Positions 18,365 through 28,077 are shown, numbered from the stretch's first letter. The stretch is 64,000 nt of DNA from SKHV01 sp963678565 (GCA_963678565.1 OY782875.1:744001-808000), one strand, 5' to 3'. Notes: generated from the sequence alone by a model not told the origin. Made by a program: numbers and translations.

Positions 18365-21300
18365 GATTTAAATAGATTGAATTTAAGTCCTAATTGAATA
18401 CGTGAACCATTTTCTAATGATGAATAAGTGTATTGACTTTTCCATTGATAGGTTCTCTGAACTTGGTTGAGTAGGTTGTTTGCCGAAGCAAAAACAACAA
18501 TCTTTGGAGTTACGAATACATTAACGTTCGCATCGAGGTACGAAACCTTATCGTAGTAGATGTTGTATTGTTCCGAAGTTCCGTTGCTTGTTAAGAAATC
18601 GCTTGTGAAATTGTACGAAATGCGCGCACTAAACTTTTTATTGTCGTATGCCAATGATGCATTGAAAATATTAGTTGCAGTACCCGATAATTCATATTCA
18701 TCGTCTTTATTAAAAACCCAATTGTGCGTATAGTTTGAAAAAACACTTAAGTTTTGAAGTACACCCGGTAAAAAGTCTAATTGCTTTTGAAAAGCCAATT
18801 CAATACCAAGAAGGTTTGCATTTCCTCCATTCCCCGGAGTATAGCTTTCAAAATCACTTCCTTCGGCTTTTGCATAACGTTTTGCATAATCGGCTTTTTG
18901 CTCTTCGGTAATATCGGTGCGAGCATTCACCTGCTCCGGAGTAATTAAATAGGGCGAAACTTCTTCCCATGCTAAAACATCAATAATTCTTGTTTCGAAA
19001 TCGCGAATGTTTTTAAAGAAGAAACCTGCCGATACCAAGCCTGTTGATCCGGTGTAAAGTTCTCCCAATAAATCAAAGTTGTGCGATAAAGTTGGTTTGA
19101 TATCCGGATTTCCGAAGTAAATTTCTTCATCCTTGATATCGCACTTTGTGTAAGGAACAATATCGCGGTACGATGGACGACTAATGGTTTTACTATATGC
19201 CAAGCGGTAAACTTGCTTTTTGCTTGGGGTAAATTTTAAATGTGCACTAGGTAATAAAGTTAAGTAATTGGTATTGGCATTAACCTCGTCGAATGTTTCG
19301 GCGCGCTCAAAATATTCCCATCCGTGATAATCGATTTGTGTTTGTTCGCCGCGTAAACCAACAATGATGCTTAAGTCGTTGCCAAGTTTTTGTGTCGACA
19401 TTAAATAGGCTGAATAAACATCTTCAGAAGCAGTATAACCGTCGGCAACTTCTTTGTTGTAAATAGTTGCAATTTGCCAATCTTCGGTGTTTTCGGTAAA
19501 GCTTACATTTTGATTTCCTACCCAGTAGGCCGAAGCCGATTGACCAACATCGTATTTTGAGTTGTTAAAATTTGAACTTACATCGATCATATTATTGGAA
19601 AAATCATTCCACATTTTTGCCCAGTTGTAAGTATCGGGAAAGTTAGGATCGTAAGTTGGTTTCCATTTTACACGTCCTATTGTTTTTCGACTTTTGTTCA
19701 TCGATTTGGCTTTTCCACCAAATTTCAGTTTGTTCTCGTATTTACCTTGAATAATTGGCAATTCTAAATTGAATGCAAAAAGATATTGATCGACATATGA
19801 TCGACGTTCGCGACCTTTAAAACCATCCAAATACCAGGTATCGACATTGTTTTCTTCAATATCGAGCGAAGTTTGACCTGCAATTTGTTCGGCAATATTG
19901 TCGACTCCAAAACCTTCGCTTGCCGAAATAAATCGAGGGTCGCTATAGTCCATTACTACCGATTTGTCGTTTTCGCTTTCAAGCTCCATTTCTCGTGTGT
20001 CGGGCTCGTCCTCTACAGTTTTGATGTATGAAAAATTCCAGTCGAATTTCAAGTTTCCAAAAATGTGATCACCTTCGAATGCGAAATTGGCTATTTTTTT
20101 ATGTACTAAATCGGCTCCTTTTTCATTGGCTCCTCCAAAAATGTGTCGTTCTAATTCTGGATTAAAGATTGGGTTTAATGGATCAAAGTCTACATAGCTT
20201 TTTCCTGTATTGTCATCAATTCCATCGTTATTCGTATCTAAAACAATATAGGCAAGTCCTGTTTCGTCGTTCACACCATCGCCGTTTGAGTCGATGTCTG
20301 TATCAATTTCGTCGGCAAAGTCTTCTGGATCATCGTAAACCGATCCGTAGTTATGAAAGTCGTATCCTTCAGCTTTTTTCCAATTTCCTTTATAACTTCC
20401 ACTAATGTCGTCCACCTTTAAGGTGTAAGTTCTGCGCCAATCTTTATAATCGTTGTAAATTCCGGTAAAACCGATTGTATGACGATCGTTAAATTTAAAA
20501 TCTAAGCCTAAGGTGTACGATTGTCTGAGGCGTTCCATTAATGTTTGTTCAACATTTAAATATTTTGGCAAGAAATAATTTGTGTTGCCAGCAACTGTTG
20601 GTTCCCAAGATGAATTATGTTTGTTTGAACCCAACTTCTGATCGTAAATCGATCCAGAAGCGATCACTCCAAGTTTTTTCTTAAAGAAACGATCGCCATA
20701 AATAATGCTACCATTGTATTGCGGATCGGCAGTTAAAAAGTTGTAGCCTGAGCCTACTGAAATTGAAAGCCTTTTGCTGTAAGGGGCTTTTCTGGTTACA
20801 AGATTAACGGCGCCTCCAATTGCATCGCCATCCATATCGGCTGTTATTGCTTTACTTACTTCAATCGATTGCACCATGTCGGCAGGAATTGCATCTACTC
20901 CAACCGAGCGGCTATCGCCAGTTCCGGGCATGGAAGCTCCATTGATCGAAATGGTACTTTTTGAAGGATCAGTTCCACGGATACTAATCAATTTGGCTTC
21001 GCCCTGATCGTATTGAACGTGAATACCCGGAACACGTTTTAGCGCATCACCAATGTTTGGATCGGGAAAGCTACCAACCTGATCTGATGAGATTACATTT
21101 ACAATGTTTGCAGAAGTTAATTGTTGGTTGAGTGCTTTTAAAATTCCTCCGGCATTTCCTTGCACACTTACTTCTCCAATAAGTTCATTGTCGGATAGTT
21201 GAATGTCGAGTTTAACATTTTCACCTTGTTTTAAATTTACTTCTTTTTCAATGGTTTTGAAACCAACATACGAAAAGGTTATAGTGTAAGTGCCAAGCTT

Positions 21301-21519
21301 AAGTCCTATGAGTTTGTAGTTTCCGTTGATGTCGGAAATAGTACCTTTCATTATAGACTTAATATAAACAGTTGCACCAGGAAGTGTATAATTATCGGTG
21401 TTGATTATTCTTCCTGAAATAATCCCTTTCTTTTCAGCTTCACTTTCGGCCTCGGTTTTGATAGCAAAAAGTTGAATGCTTAAATTTAATACTAGAGCTA
21501 GCGTAATTAATTTTTTCAT
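18361..21519 (-). CDS. TonB-dependent outer-membrane receptor with calcium-binding-like repeats
   Basis: A 1052-residue receptor: signal peptide, carboxypeptidase-regulatory-like beta-domain (about 33-112), plug (about 125-245, including MDGDAIGGAVNLVTRKAP) and a 22-strand barrel ending LGLKFNLFKS. The plug resembles the family common in Caulobacter and Xanthomonas rather than SusC, and no SusD gene is adjacent. Residues 404-446 carry two Asp-rich repeats (DIDSNGDGVND, DTNNDGIDD) like thrombospondin type 3 calcium sites, in a predicted outside loop. Coupled to the phosphatase gene. Confidence 0.9.
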   Translation of the reverse strand: MKKLITLALVLNLSIQLFAIKTEAESEAEKKGIISGRIINTDNYTLPGATVYIKSIMKGTISDINGNYKLIGLKLGTYTITFSYVGFKTIEKEVNLKQGENVKLDIQLSDNELIGEVSVQGNAGGILKALNQQLTSANIVNVISSDQVGSFPDPNIGDALKRVPGIHVQYDQGEAKLISIRGTDPSKSTISINGASMPGTGDSRSVGVDAIPADMVQSIEVSKAITADMDGDAIGGAVNLVTRKAPYSKRLSISVGSGYNFLTADPQYNGSIIYGDRFFKKKLGVIASGSIYDQKLGSNKHNSSWEPTVAGNTNYFLPKYLNVEQTLMERLRQSYTLGLDFKFNDRHTIGFTGIYNDYKDWRRTYTLKVDDISGSYKGNWKKAEGYDFHNYGSVYDDPEDFADEIDTDIDSNGDGVNDETGLAYIVLDTNNDGIDDNTGKSYVDFDPLNPIFNPELERHIFGGANEKGADLVHKKIANFAFEGDHIFGNLKFDWNFSYIKTVEDEPDTREMELESENDKSVVMDYSDPRFISASEGFGVDNIAEQIAGQTSLDIEENNVDTWYLDGFKGRERRSYVDQYLFAFNLELPIIQGKYENKLKFGGKAKSMNKSRKTIGRVKWKPTYDPNFPDTYNWAKMWNDFSNNMIDVSSNFNNSKYDVGQSASAYWVGNQNVSFTENTEDWQIATIYNKEVADGYTASEDVYSAYLMSTQKLGNDLSIIVGLRGEQTQIDYHGWEYFERAETFDEVNANTNYLTLLPSAHLKFTPSKKQVYRLAYSKTISRPSYRDIVPYTKCDIKDEEIYFGNPDIKPTLSHNFDLLGELYTGSTGLVSAGFFFKNIRDFETRIIDVLAWEEVSPYLITPEQVNARTDITEEQKADYAKRYAKAEGSDFESYTPGNGGNANLLGIELAFQKQLDFLPGVLQNLSVFSNYTHNWVFNKDDEYELSGTATNIFNASLAYDNKKFSARISYNFTSDFLTSNGTSEQYNIYYDKVSYLDANVNVFVTPKIVVFASANNLLNQVQRTYQWKSQYTYSSLENGSRIQLGLKFNLFKS

Positions 21520-21991
21520 TTCTCCTTTAATTGATTTTTAATGGGAGTAAAAATAGATGGGGAGAAGTGGCTCTATGTTTAATAATTATTTACGTATTTA
21601 TTAAGAAAGTTGTTATTGTTAATTCAGTTATAAGAGGTTTTTTAAAGTGCAGTATAATAGCTGTTTGGTAGATTTTTGTGTTGCTATTGAGGCAAGTGGA
21701 TTCTCAATCTAGAATGGTTCTAAGTTTTCAAATAATGTTCAGTTGATTAAAAGATAAGCAATAGTTAGGATGCTATTTGCGTAAGCAGCATAAAACAAAT
21801 TTCTTAGGGGAGAATTGCCTTTCTTAACACAAAAAGTGATACATAAATGTAGTAATTGGATGGAAAGATTTAGTTAAAACGAAGCTTTCACATTTTTTAG
21901 AATTTGCTTTAACAATTTTTAAAATATTGGGTGTAATATTTTCTTCTCTTATCCGTCTAAATATAAATACAAAAGCAATTAAAAGTTAGTA
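21520..21991. other. Intergenic region upstream of the TonB receptor
   Basis: A 472-bp AT-rich stretch between the divergent receptor start and the small open reading frame at 21992. I see no convincing gene, repeat or riboswitch. It must hold the receptor promoter, but no clean TAnnTTTG was found on the minus strand. Confidence 0.4.
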
Positions 21992-22078
21992 ATGAAAAGC
22001 AAGATATTAAAATTAGCAATTATTGAAATCGCAACAGTACTTTTTGTAATTGTATGGTTTTATACAAGCGTATTATAA
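21992..22078 (+). CDS. Small single-helix membrane peptide (28 aa), hypothetical
   Basis: An ATG-started 28-codon frame encoding a basic head (MKSKILK) and one hydrophobic helix (LAIIEIATVLFVIVWFY) ending TSVL. It is preceded by an A-rich leader as is usual in this phylum, and a hairpin with a plus-strand T-run follows 54 bp after its stop. That is the only evidence of expression. No homologue is recognised; it could be a chance frame. Confidence 0.35.
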   Translation: MKSKILKLAIIEIATVLFVIVWFYTSVL

Positions 22079-22131
22079 ATTTTCATATTAGTAGTTTTAG
22101 GTTTGGTTAGATTGAGTTTTAGGGTAAGGAA

Positions 22132-22162
22132 AAGGGCCGATTGTAAAATCGACCCTTCCTTT
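22132..22162 (+). terminator. Hairpin terminator after the small open reading frame
   Basis: AAGGGCCGATT pairs with AATCGACCCTT (one mismatch) and is followed by CCTTTTTT on the plus strand. It may also act, more weakly, for the convergent biotin-carrier gene. Confidence 0.55.
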
Positions 22163-22163
22163 T

Positions 22164-22496
22164 TTATTCAATTTCGAGCATGAGCTCTGATTTTCGTAGT
22201 TTCTGATCGGGTTGAACATGTATCTTTTTTATTTTCCCATCAAATGGCATGAGAATCTGGTTTTGCATTTTCATTGCTTCCAGAATTAATACTGTTTCTC
22301 CCTCTTTTACTTCCTGTCCTTCTTTCACATAAATGTCAATGATGGTACCCGGAATAACTGTTTTTATTAGTTTTGGATTTGGAATTTCCCAGTTTTTACG
22401 TTCTTCAAATTTCTTAGTTGTTTGTGTTTTGTACTTTCCACTTCCAAGAAATAGGGTAGGGTATTCTCCAAATTCGTTTTCATCGTAATGTTCCAT
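22164..22496 (-). CDS. Biotin carboxyl carrier protein of an acyl-CoA carboxylase
   Basis: A 110-residue biotinyl-domain protein. The biotin Lys is in the motif EAMKMQN, and the barwin-like hammerhead (GTIIDIYVKEGQEVKEGE, then MPFDGKIKKIHVQPDQKL) is complete. The first 40 residues form a charged linker with no known domain. It starts 11 bp after the carboxyltransferase gene and must serve that enzyme. It could alternatively be part of a methylmalonyl-CoA decarboxylase, but no membrane beta subunit is adjacent. Confidence 0.85.
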   Translation of the reverse strand: MEHYDENEFGEYPTLFLGSGKYKTQTTKKFEERKNWEIPNPKLIKTVIPGTIIDIYVKEGQEVKEGETVLILEAMKMQNQILMPFDGKIKKIHVQPDQKLRKSELMLEIE

Positions 22497-22507
22497 GTAA
22501 ATTCGGA

Positions 22508-24052
22508 TTAAAATGGTGGAATACCGTGTTTTTTTCTAGGTAAGCTCACCGATTTGTGTTCAGATACGCTTAAAGCATGAAGCAACATTGCACGAGTTTC
22601 AACAGGCTCAATTACTTCATCTATATAACCTTTTGCTGCAGCTACAAATGGGTTTGCAAATTTCTCTTTGTATTCTTCAATTTTTTGCAAGCGCATTGCT
22701 TCCGGATCTTCGGCTTCCATAATTTCTTTACGGAAAACGATGTTGGCCGCTCCTTCTGGTCCCATTACCGCAATTTCGGCAGTTGGCCAAGCAAATACAA
22801 AATCGGCGCGTAAATGGCGCGAGTTCATTGCAATGTAACCTCCACCATAAGCTTTACGGATAATTACAGTAATTTTGGGAACTGTTGCTTCGCTGTATGC
22901 ATAAAGAATTTTAGCACCGTGGCGAATAACACCCATATGTTCCTGATCAACTCCTGGAAGATAACCCGGCATGTCTTCTAAAGTGATAATTGGAATATTA
23001 AATGCATCGCAATAACGGATGAAGCGCGCTGCTTTATCAGAACTGTCGCAATCTAAAACACCCGCCAATACTTTTGGCTGATTGGCAACAAAACCACAAG
23101 TTTCGCCATTCAATCGTCCAAAACCAATTACAATATTAGGTGCATACAATTCCATAACTTCAAAGAATTGCGATTTATCAGTCAACGATTTGATAATGTC
23201 GCGAATGTCGTACGGAAGCTTTGGATTTGCAGGAACTAATTTTTCGATGTTGTATTTCTTCAGTGGTTCTTTCGGGGCAATTTTTTCAGCTTTTGCTGTG
23301 TTGTCGCGAGGAATGTAGTTGATCAATGTTTTTATTTGTTCGAAACATTCCAACTCGTTTTCGGCATAGAAGTGTGCATTTCCAGCAATTTCGCAATGAA
23401 CGCGAGCACCTCCAAGTGCTTCCATCGAAATTTCTTCGCCTAATACCGTTTTAATAACACTTGGCCCGGTAATAAACATTTTTGAAATATTTTCAACCAC
23501 AAAAACAAAGTCGGTTAATGCCGGAGAGTATACTGCACCACCTGCACAAGGACCCAGAATAACTGATATTTGTGGAATAACTCCCGATGCCAAAGTATTT
23601 CTGAAAAAGATTTCGCCATAACCAGCTAGTGAGTTGACACCTTCCTGAATACGAGCACCACCTGAATCGTTGATTCCAATTAGTGGTACACGCATTTTCA
23701 AAGAGTGGTCCATAATCTTTGTGATTTTGCGTGCATGCATCAAACCCAAAGATCCACCAGCAACTGTGAAGTCTTGTGCATAGATACAAACTGGTTTTCC
23801 ATTAATGGTACCGGTTCCTGTTACAACACCGTCTCCGTGAAGTATTTTTTTATCCATGTTGAAATCACGGGCTACGTGTTCAACAAAAAGATCGTACTCG
23901 TGAAACGAATTTTCGTCTAAGATGGCAATGATGCGTTGACGGGCAGTAAGTTTTCCCATCGCTATTTGCTTTTCAATAGCCTTGTCTCCACCACCTTTTT
24001 GAGCTTCACTTTTTCGCTGACGAAGTTCTAAGATGTTTCTTTTTAATGACAT
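22508..24052 (-). CDS. Acyl-CoA carboxylase carboxyltransferase (propionyl/methylmalonyl-CoA type)
   Basis: A 514-residue crotonase-fold carboxyltransferase with both halves: N-terminal GGARIQEGVNSLAGYGEIF and GPCAGGAVYSPALTDF, C-terminal DMPGYLPGVDQEHMGVIRHGAKILYAYSEATVPK and RKAYGGGYIAMNSR. It moves a carboxyl group between biotin and propionyl-CoA (or removes it from methylmalonyl-CoA). It is followed by the biotin carrier. No biotin carboxylase gene is in the window, so that subunit must be encoded elsewhere if the complex is a carboxylase. Confidence 0.9.
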   Translation of the reverse strand: MSLKRNILELRQRKSEAQKGGGDKAIEKQIAMGKLTARQRIIAILDENSFHEYDLFVEHVARDFNMDKKILHGDGVVTGTGTINGKPVCIYAQDFTVAGGSLGLMHARKITKIMDHSLKMRVPLIGINDSGGARIQEGVNSLAGYGEIFFRNTLASGVIPQISVILGPCAGGAVYSPALTDFVFVVENISKMFITGPSVIKTVLGEEISMEALGGARVHCEIAGNAHFYAENELECFEQIKTLINYIPRDNTAKAEKIAPKEPLKKYNIEKLVPANPKLPYDIRDIIKSLTDKSQFFEVMELYAPNIVIGFGRLNGETCGFVANQPKVLAGVLDCDSSDKAARFIRYCDAFNIPIITLEDMPGYLPGVDQEHMGVIRHGAKILYAYSEATVPKITVIIRKAYGGGYIAMNSRHLRADFVFAWPTAEIAVMGPEGAANIVFRKEIMEAEDPEAMRLQKIEEYKEKFANPFVAAAKGYIDEVIEPVETRAMLLHALSVSEHKSVSLPRKKHGIPPF

Positions 24053-24305
24053 AAAAATTTATTTTAAATCCTTATTATTCCTGAATGAATCATCAGGTTT
24101 TAGGTAAAAATTGCTTAGCTAAATTAAAAATTAATAGGATTGCGTCCTAGATGTTATCTAAGCATATTGCTATTGTCCTTATTATCAGTAAAAAAAGATA
24201 AGAATATTTTAGGCGAAGTAGAACTTTTTGAAATTACGGTACAAAAAGTCTATTTCTTAATTTTGAAATCGATTGATTTCTTGAATATTATGCAGAAATG
24301 TTCGA

Positions 24306-25397
24306 TTAGCGCGACGACCACTTATATAATAGTAAAGCGATAATTCCGTAAACCAAATTTGGAATCCAGTTAGAAATTAATGGAGTAACGGCTCCACTCA
24401 TTGCAAATACTTTTGAAACCTGCTGGAACATGATATAAGTAAATGCAAGCAATAGTCCAATTCCTATGTGCAGCCCAATGCCGCCTCTGATTTTGCGCGA
24501 AGCTAAAGAGGCTCCGATTAGTGTTAAGATAAATACAGAAAATGGATTAGCAATCCGTTGATGACGTTCTAGTTCGTATTCTTCTAATGCGTCAACACCT
24601 CGTAATTTTTGTTTTTCAATGTAATTTAACAGCTCAGGAGTTGTCATCGTACCCATATCTTCTTTCTGCACAATAAAGTCTTCGGGAACCACATTGAGGG
24701 TTGTGTCGCGTTCTTCCCCTTTTGTTAAAATCTCATGTCCATCGGTTATTTTTCTGATAACATAATTTGAAATTGTCCATGTTTTTTTTGAACGGTCCCA
24801 TTTTATAAGATTGGCTGAAAGTTTCGAGACTAGCTTATCGTTTTCAAAGCTTTCAAGTGTGAAACTTTTCCCAAGATCATCTCTCGAATTATACGATTCC
24901 ATGTATAAATACGTGTCGGGTGCAATTTGTCGATGAATGTTTTTTTGGCGGCTTTCTCGATTCGATTTTACGTAGGTATACTTAAAATCAATCATCTTCT
25001 CATTTGCCGGAGGAATCACATAAGCTCCTAAATACCACGAAACACTTGCAATTATAAATGCTGAAAGGAGATAAGGCCTTAGAAATCTTTTAAAACTAAT
25101 TCCGCTACTTAAAATCGCTATAATCTCAGAATTAAAAGCCAGTTTAGAGGTAAAGAAAATAACGGCAATAAATGTAAATAGCCCACTAAATAGATTGGAA
25201 AAATAGGGTATGAAATTAAAATAGTAATCTACAACAATTGCCCTAAGTGGAGCCTCTTTTTCTATGAAATCATCAATTTTTTCACTTAAATCAAAAATGA
25301 TGACGATCCCCAAAATCAAAATAATCGAGAAGAAGAAAGTTCCTAAAAACTTCTTCATTATAAAGATGTCAAATTTTTTGATGGGGTGAAATCTCAT
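24306..25397 (-). CDS. LptF/LptG-family lipopolysaccharide export permease
   Basis: A 363-residue YjgP/YjgQ-family protein with three N-terminal and three C-terminal membrane helices flanking a periplasmic beta-jelly-roll (about 130-265). It belongs to the inner-membrane LptB2FG complex that extracts lipopolysaccharide. Whether it is LptF or LptG cannot be decided from sequence alone. It follows tgt by 9 bp on the same strand, so the two are co-transcribed, an arrangement often seen in this phylum. Confidence 0.88.
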   Translation of the reverse strand: MRFHPIKKFDIFIMKKFLGTFFFSIILILGIVIIFDLSEKIDDFIEKEAPLRAIVVDYYFNFIPYFSNLFSGLFTFIAVIFFTSKLAFNSEIIAILSSGISFKRFLRPYLLSAFIIASVSWYLGAYVIPPANEKMIDFKYTYVKSNRESRQKNIHRQIAPDTYLYMESYNSRDDLGKSFTLESFENDKLVSKLSANLIKWDRSKKTWTISNYVIRKITDGHEILTKGEERDTTLNVVPEDFIVQKEDMGTMTTPELLNYIEKQKLRGVDALEEYELERHQRIANPFSVFILTLIGASLASRKIRGGIGLHIGIGLLLAFTYIMFQQVSKVFAMSGAVTPLISNWIPNLVYGIIALLLYKWSSR

Positions 25398-25406
25398 ATT
25401 GTTCGC

Positions 25407-26537
25407 TTATAATCTATTTTTTAGTTGTGGTATTATGGCCTCTTTCCAAGCCTTAAAGGTATTATTTTTAATTTGTCGCCGTGCTTCGTTGGTAAGCCAC
25501 AAATAAAAAGCCAAATTGTGAATACTGGCAATTTGTGCACCCAACATTTCTTTCGAAATAATCAAGTGTCGTAGGTAAGCTCTTGAGTACTGATGATCAA
25601 CATAAGAAGTTCCATCGGGGTCTACTGGAGTAAAGTCGGATTCCCATTTCTTATTCCGAATGTTTATGATACCTTTTTGTGTGAAAATCATACCATTTCT
25701 ACCATTGCGCGTTGGCATTACACAATCGAACATATCTACTCCACGATCAATTGCTTCTAAAATATTTACCGGAGTTCCAACACCCATTAAATAACGGGGT
25801 TTATCTTCAGGTAGTACTTCATTCACCACTTCGATCATTTCGTACATGGTTTCCTCTTTTTCGCCCACTGCTAAGCCTCCAATGGCAATTCCGTCGCTAT
25901 TATAGCCTGCAATATGTTTGGCTGCCTGTTTTCGTAAATCGGGGTAAACACAGCCTTGTACAATTGGAAACAGCGACTGTTCGAAACCATATTTTGGCGG
26001 AACTTTTTCTAATTGTGCATAACAACGGTCTAACCAGCGATGCGTTAAGTCCATCGACTTTTTAGCATAATCGTAAGGAGCATCTCCTGGAGTACATTCA
26101 TCGAAAGCCATGATGATGTCGGCACCAATTGAGCGCTGGATATTCATTGAATTCTCCGGCGAAAACATGTGAGATGAGCCATCGATATGAGATTGAAACT
26201 TAACACCTTCTTCAGTTAATTTTCGAATGTCACCCAGCGAAAAAACTTGAAAACCACCACTGTCGGTTAATATTGGCTTGTCCCAACCGTTGAACTTATG
26301 TAATCCTCCGGCAGCCTCCATCACTTCCATGCCCGGGCGTAAGTATAAATGATAAGTATTGCCCAAAATAATTTGAGCTTTCACATCTTCTTTTAATTCT
26401 TTAATATGCACCCCTTTGACCGATCCTGCTGTTCCAACCGGCATAAAAATGGGCGTTTCAATGTCGCCATGCGCTGTTTTAAAAACTCCCGCGCGTGCTT
26501 CAGAATTGCTACAAGTATTTTCGAGTGTAAACTTCAT
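25407..26537 (-). CDS. tgt: tRNA-guanine transglycosylase
   Basis: A 376-residue enzyme that swaps guanine 34 for preQ1 in tRNAs with a GUN anticodon. The ATG at 26537 (MKFTLENT) is chosen over an in-frame GTG six codons upstream. Catalytic blocks are present: DSGGFQVFSLG, GGLAVGE and FDCVMPTRNGRNG. The C-terminal zinc site is altered: where E. coli has DPECDCYTC, this protein reads DPDGTSYVD, so all three zinc cysteines are missing although the following YSRAYLRHL and IHNLAFY blocks are intact. QueG at 12.5 kb is in the same pathway. Confidence 0.94.
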   Translation of the reverse strand: MKFTLENTCSNSEARAGVFKTAHGDIETPIFMPVGTAGSVKGVHIKELKEDVKAQIILGNTYHLYLRPGMEVMEAAGGLHKFNGWDKPILTDSGGFQVFSLGDIRKLTEEGVKFQSHIDGSSHMFSPENSMNIQRSIGADIIMAFDECTPGDAPYDYAKKSMDLTHRWLDRCYAQLEKVPPKYGFEQSLFPIVQGCVYPDLRKQAAKHIAGYNSDGIAIGGLAVGEKEETMYEMIEVVNEVLPEDKPRYLMGVGTPVNILEAIDRGVDMFDCVMPTRNGRNGMIFTQKGIINIRNKKWESDFTPVDPDGTSYVDHQYSRAYLRHLIISKEMLGAQIASIHNLAFYLWLTNEARRQIKNNTFKAWKEAIIPQLKNRL

Positions 26538-26724
26538 TGTAAATTTTAAACGCACAAAATTATAAATAATTACAAATTAGGTACTACATAATTGCTTCTT
26601 AGAGCAATGAATCTTAATTGTTTTTTTGATGTGAATCGAGTATTGCACTTTTGCGAAAACAAATTTCACATCAATCTCTTATCATTTCATAAATATTTGT
26701 ATTTTACTTCTTTAATTCATTTGA

Positions 26725-27327
26725 ATGGGGAACGAAAAAAAACGTAGTCGAATTGATGAGGATAAGGAGTTGGTGGTTAGTGCTTTGGATGGCGATAATA
26801 CGGCTTTCGCCAAACTTATGTCGCGTTATTGGGATTCAATTTATCATCGCATGTTAAAGATGGTTAACAATAAAAACGATGCTGAAGACCTTACTATGGA
26901 AGCTTTTAGTAAATCTTTTTTGAATTTACCATTGTATTCTGAAGAGTATGCTTTTAGTACATGGCTGTATCGAGTGGCCTCCAATAATTGTATCGATTTT
27001 TTACGGAAACAAAAGGGAGTTCATTATTCAATCGACCAAAGTGATGACGACGAATTAGAAATGCAAAGCATTGTATTGAGTACCGAAAGCTTAAATCCCG
27101 AAGAAAAGTTAATTCAGTCGCAGCGAGCCAAAGCAGTACGTGGATTGATTGGAAAACTTAATCCCCATTATCAGGAATTGATTGAACTTCGATATTTTAA
27201 GGAATATTCTTACGAAGAAATTTCAAAAGCATTAGATTTGCCGCTCGGAACAATAAAAGTGCAGTTGTTTAGAGCACGAAATATGCTCCATAAAATGGTA
27301 ATTGAAACCAATGTAAAAGATGACTAA
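26725..27327 (+). CDS. ECF-type RNA polymerase sigma factor
   Basis: A 200-residue sigma-70 family protein with region 2 (about 25-100, core FSTWLYRVASNNCIDFLRKQKG) and region 4 (about 140-190, YSYEEISKALDLPLGTIKVQLFRARNML) and no region 3. No anti-sigma gene follows; instead its last 8 bp overlap rsmG. It could direct stress or envelope genes, but no target promoter is visible here. Confidence 0.9.
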   Translation: MGNEKKRSRIDEDKELVVSALDGDNTAFAKLMSRYWDSIYHRMLKMVNNKNDAEDLTMEAFSKSFLNLPLYSEEYAFSTWLYRVASNNCIDFLRKQKGVHYSIDQSDDDELEMQSIVLSTESLNPEEKLIQSQRAKAVRGLIGKLNPHYQELIELRYFKEYSYEEISKALDLPLGTIKVQLFRARNMLHKMVIETNVKDD

Positions 27328-27952
27328 TATCGATATAATACTAAAATATTTTCCCGATTTAAATGCAAAGCAAAAAGATCAGTTTGAAAAAATTGAATCG
27401 CTTTACTTAGAATGGAATGCCAAAATAAATGTCATTTCCCGAAAGGATATCGATGAATTGTACATTCGTCATGTGCTGCATTCGTTGGCCATTGCTAAGC
27501 TTTTTAAGTTTACGCCCGGAACTAAAATTTTGGATGTTGGTTGTGGCGGTGGTTTTCCTGGAATTCCATTGGCTATTTTATATCCCGAGGTGGAGTTCAC
27601 TTTGGTCGATTCAATTGGGAAAAAGATTTTGGTTGTGAATGAAGTGGCGAAGGCCTTAGGTTTAAATAATGTAAAAGGATTGCATCAACGAGCTGAAAAA
27701 CTACCCGAGAAATTTGATTTTATAACGAGTAGAGCAGTTACTGCATTTCCCAAATTTGTTGCTTTAACTCGAAAGCTAATTTCAAGAAAACAGAAAAATG
27801 GTCATTTAAATGGAATTATCTATTTAAAAGGGGGCGATTTTGATGAAGAAATTGAATCTTACAAAAAAACGATGGAAATATTTCCAATTCCCGAATTATT
27901 CGAAGAGTCATTTTTTGAAACGAAAAAAGTAATCTATCTGCCTATTCCATAG
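27320..27952 (+). CDS. rsmG: 16S rRNA (guanine-527-N7)-methyltransferase
   Basis: A 210-residue SAM-dependent methyltransferase. The SAM site is ILDVGCGGGFPGIPLA (about residues 69-84), followed by VEFTLVDSIGKK and the later FDFITSRAVTAFPKF block typical of RsmG/GidB. Its start lies 8 bp inside the sigma factor gene, so it is probably translationally coupled. Confidence 0.94.
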   Translation: MTNIDIILKYFPDLNAKQKDQFEKIESLYLEWNAKINVISRKDIDELYIRHVLHSLAIAKLFKFTPGTKILDVGCGGGFPGIPLAILYPEVEFTLVDSIGKKILVVNEVAKALGLNNVKGLHQRAEKLPEKFDFITSRAVTAFPKFVALTRKLISRKQKNGHLNGIIYLKGGDFDEEIESYKKTMEIFPIPELFEESFFETKKVIYLPIP

Positions 27953-28069
27953 GGGGTTGGTGTGTGTTTGAATGAGGTTTTTTCAATATTTACTTATGAG
28001 ATAGTAAATTATTTTTAAGAAAAACAGAAAAAATACCTTCAAAATATTTTAATCGTATAAAAATTCATT

Positions 28070-28077
28070 TATTTTTG
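28070..28077 (+). promoter_or_regulatory. -7 promoter element of rpmH
   Basis: TATTTTTG matches TAnnTTTG, 86 bp before the L34 start. It lies in the 210-bp gap after rsmG. Confidence 0.45.
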
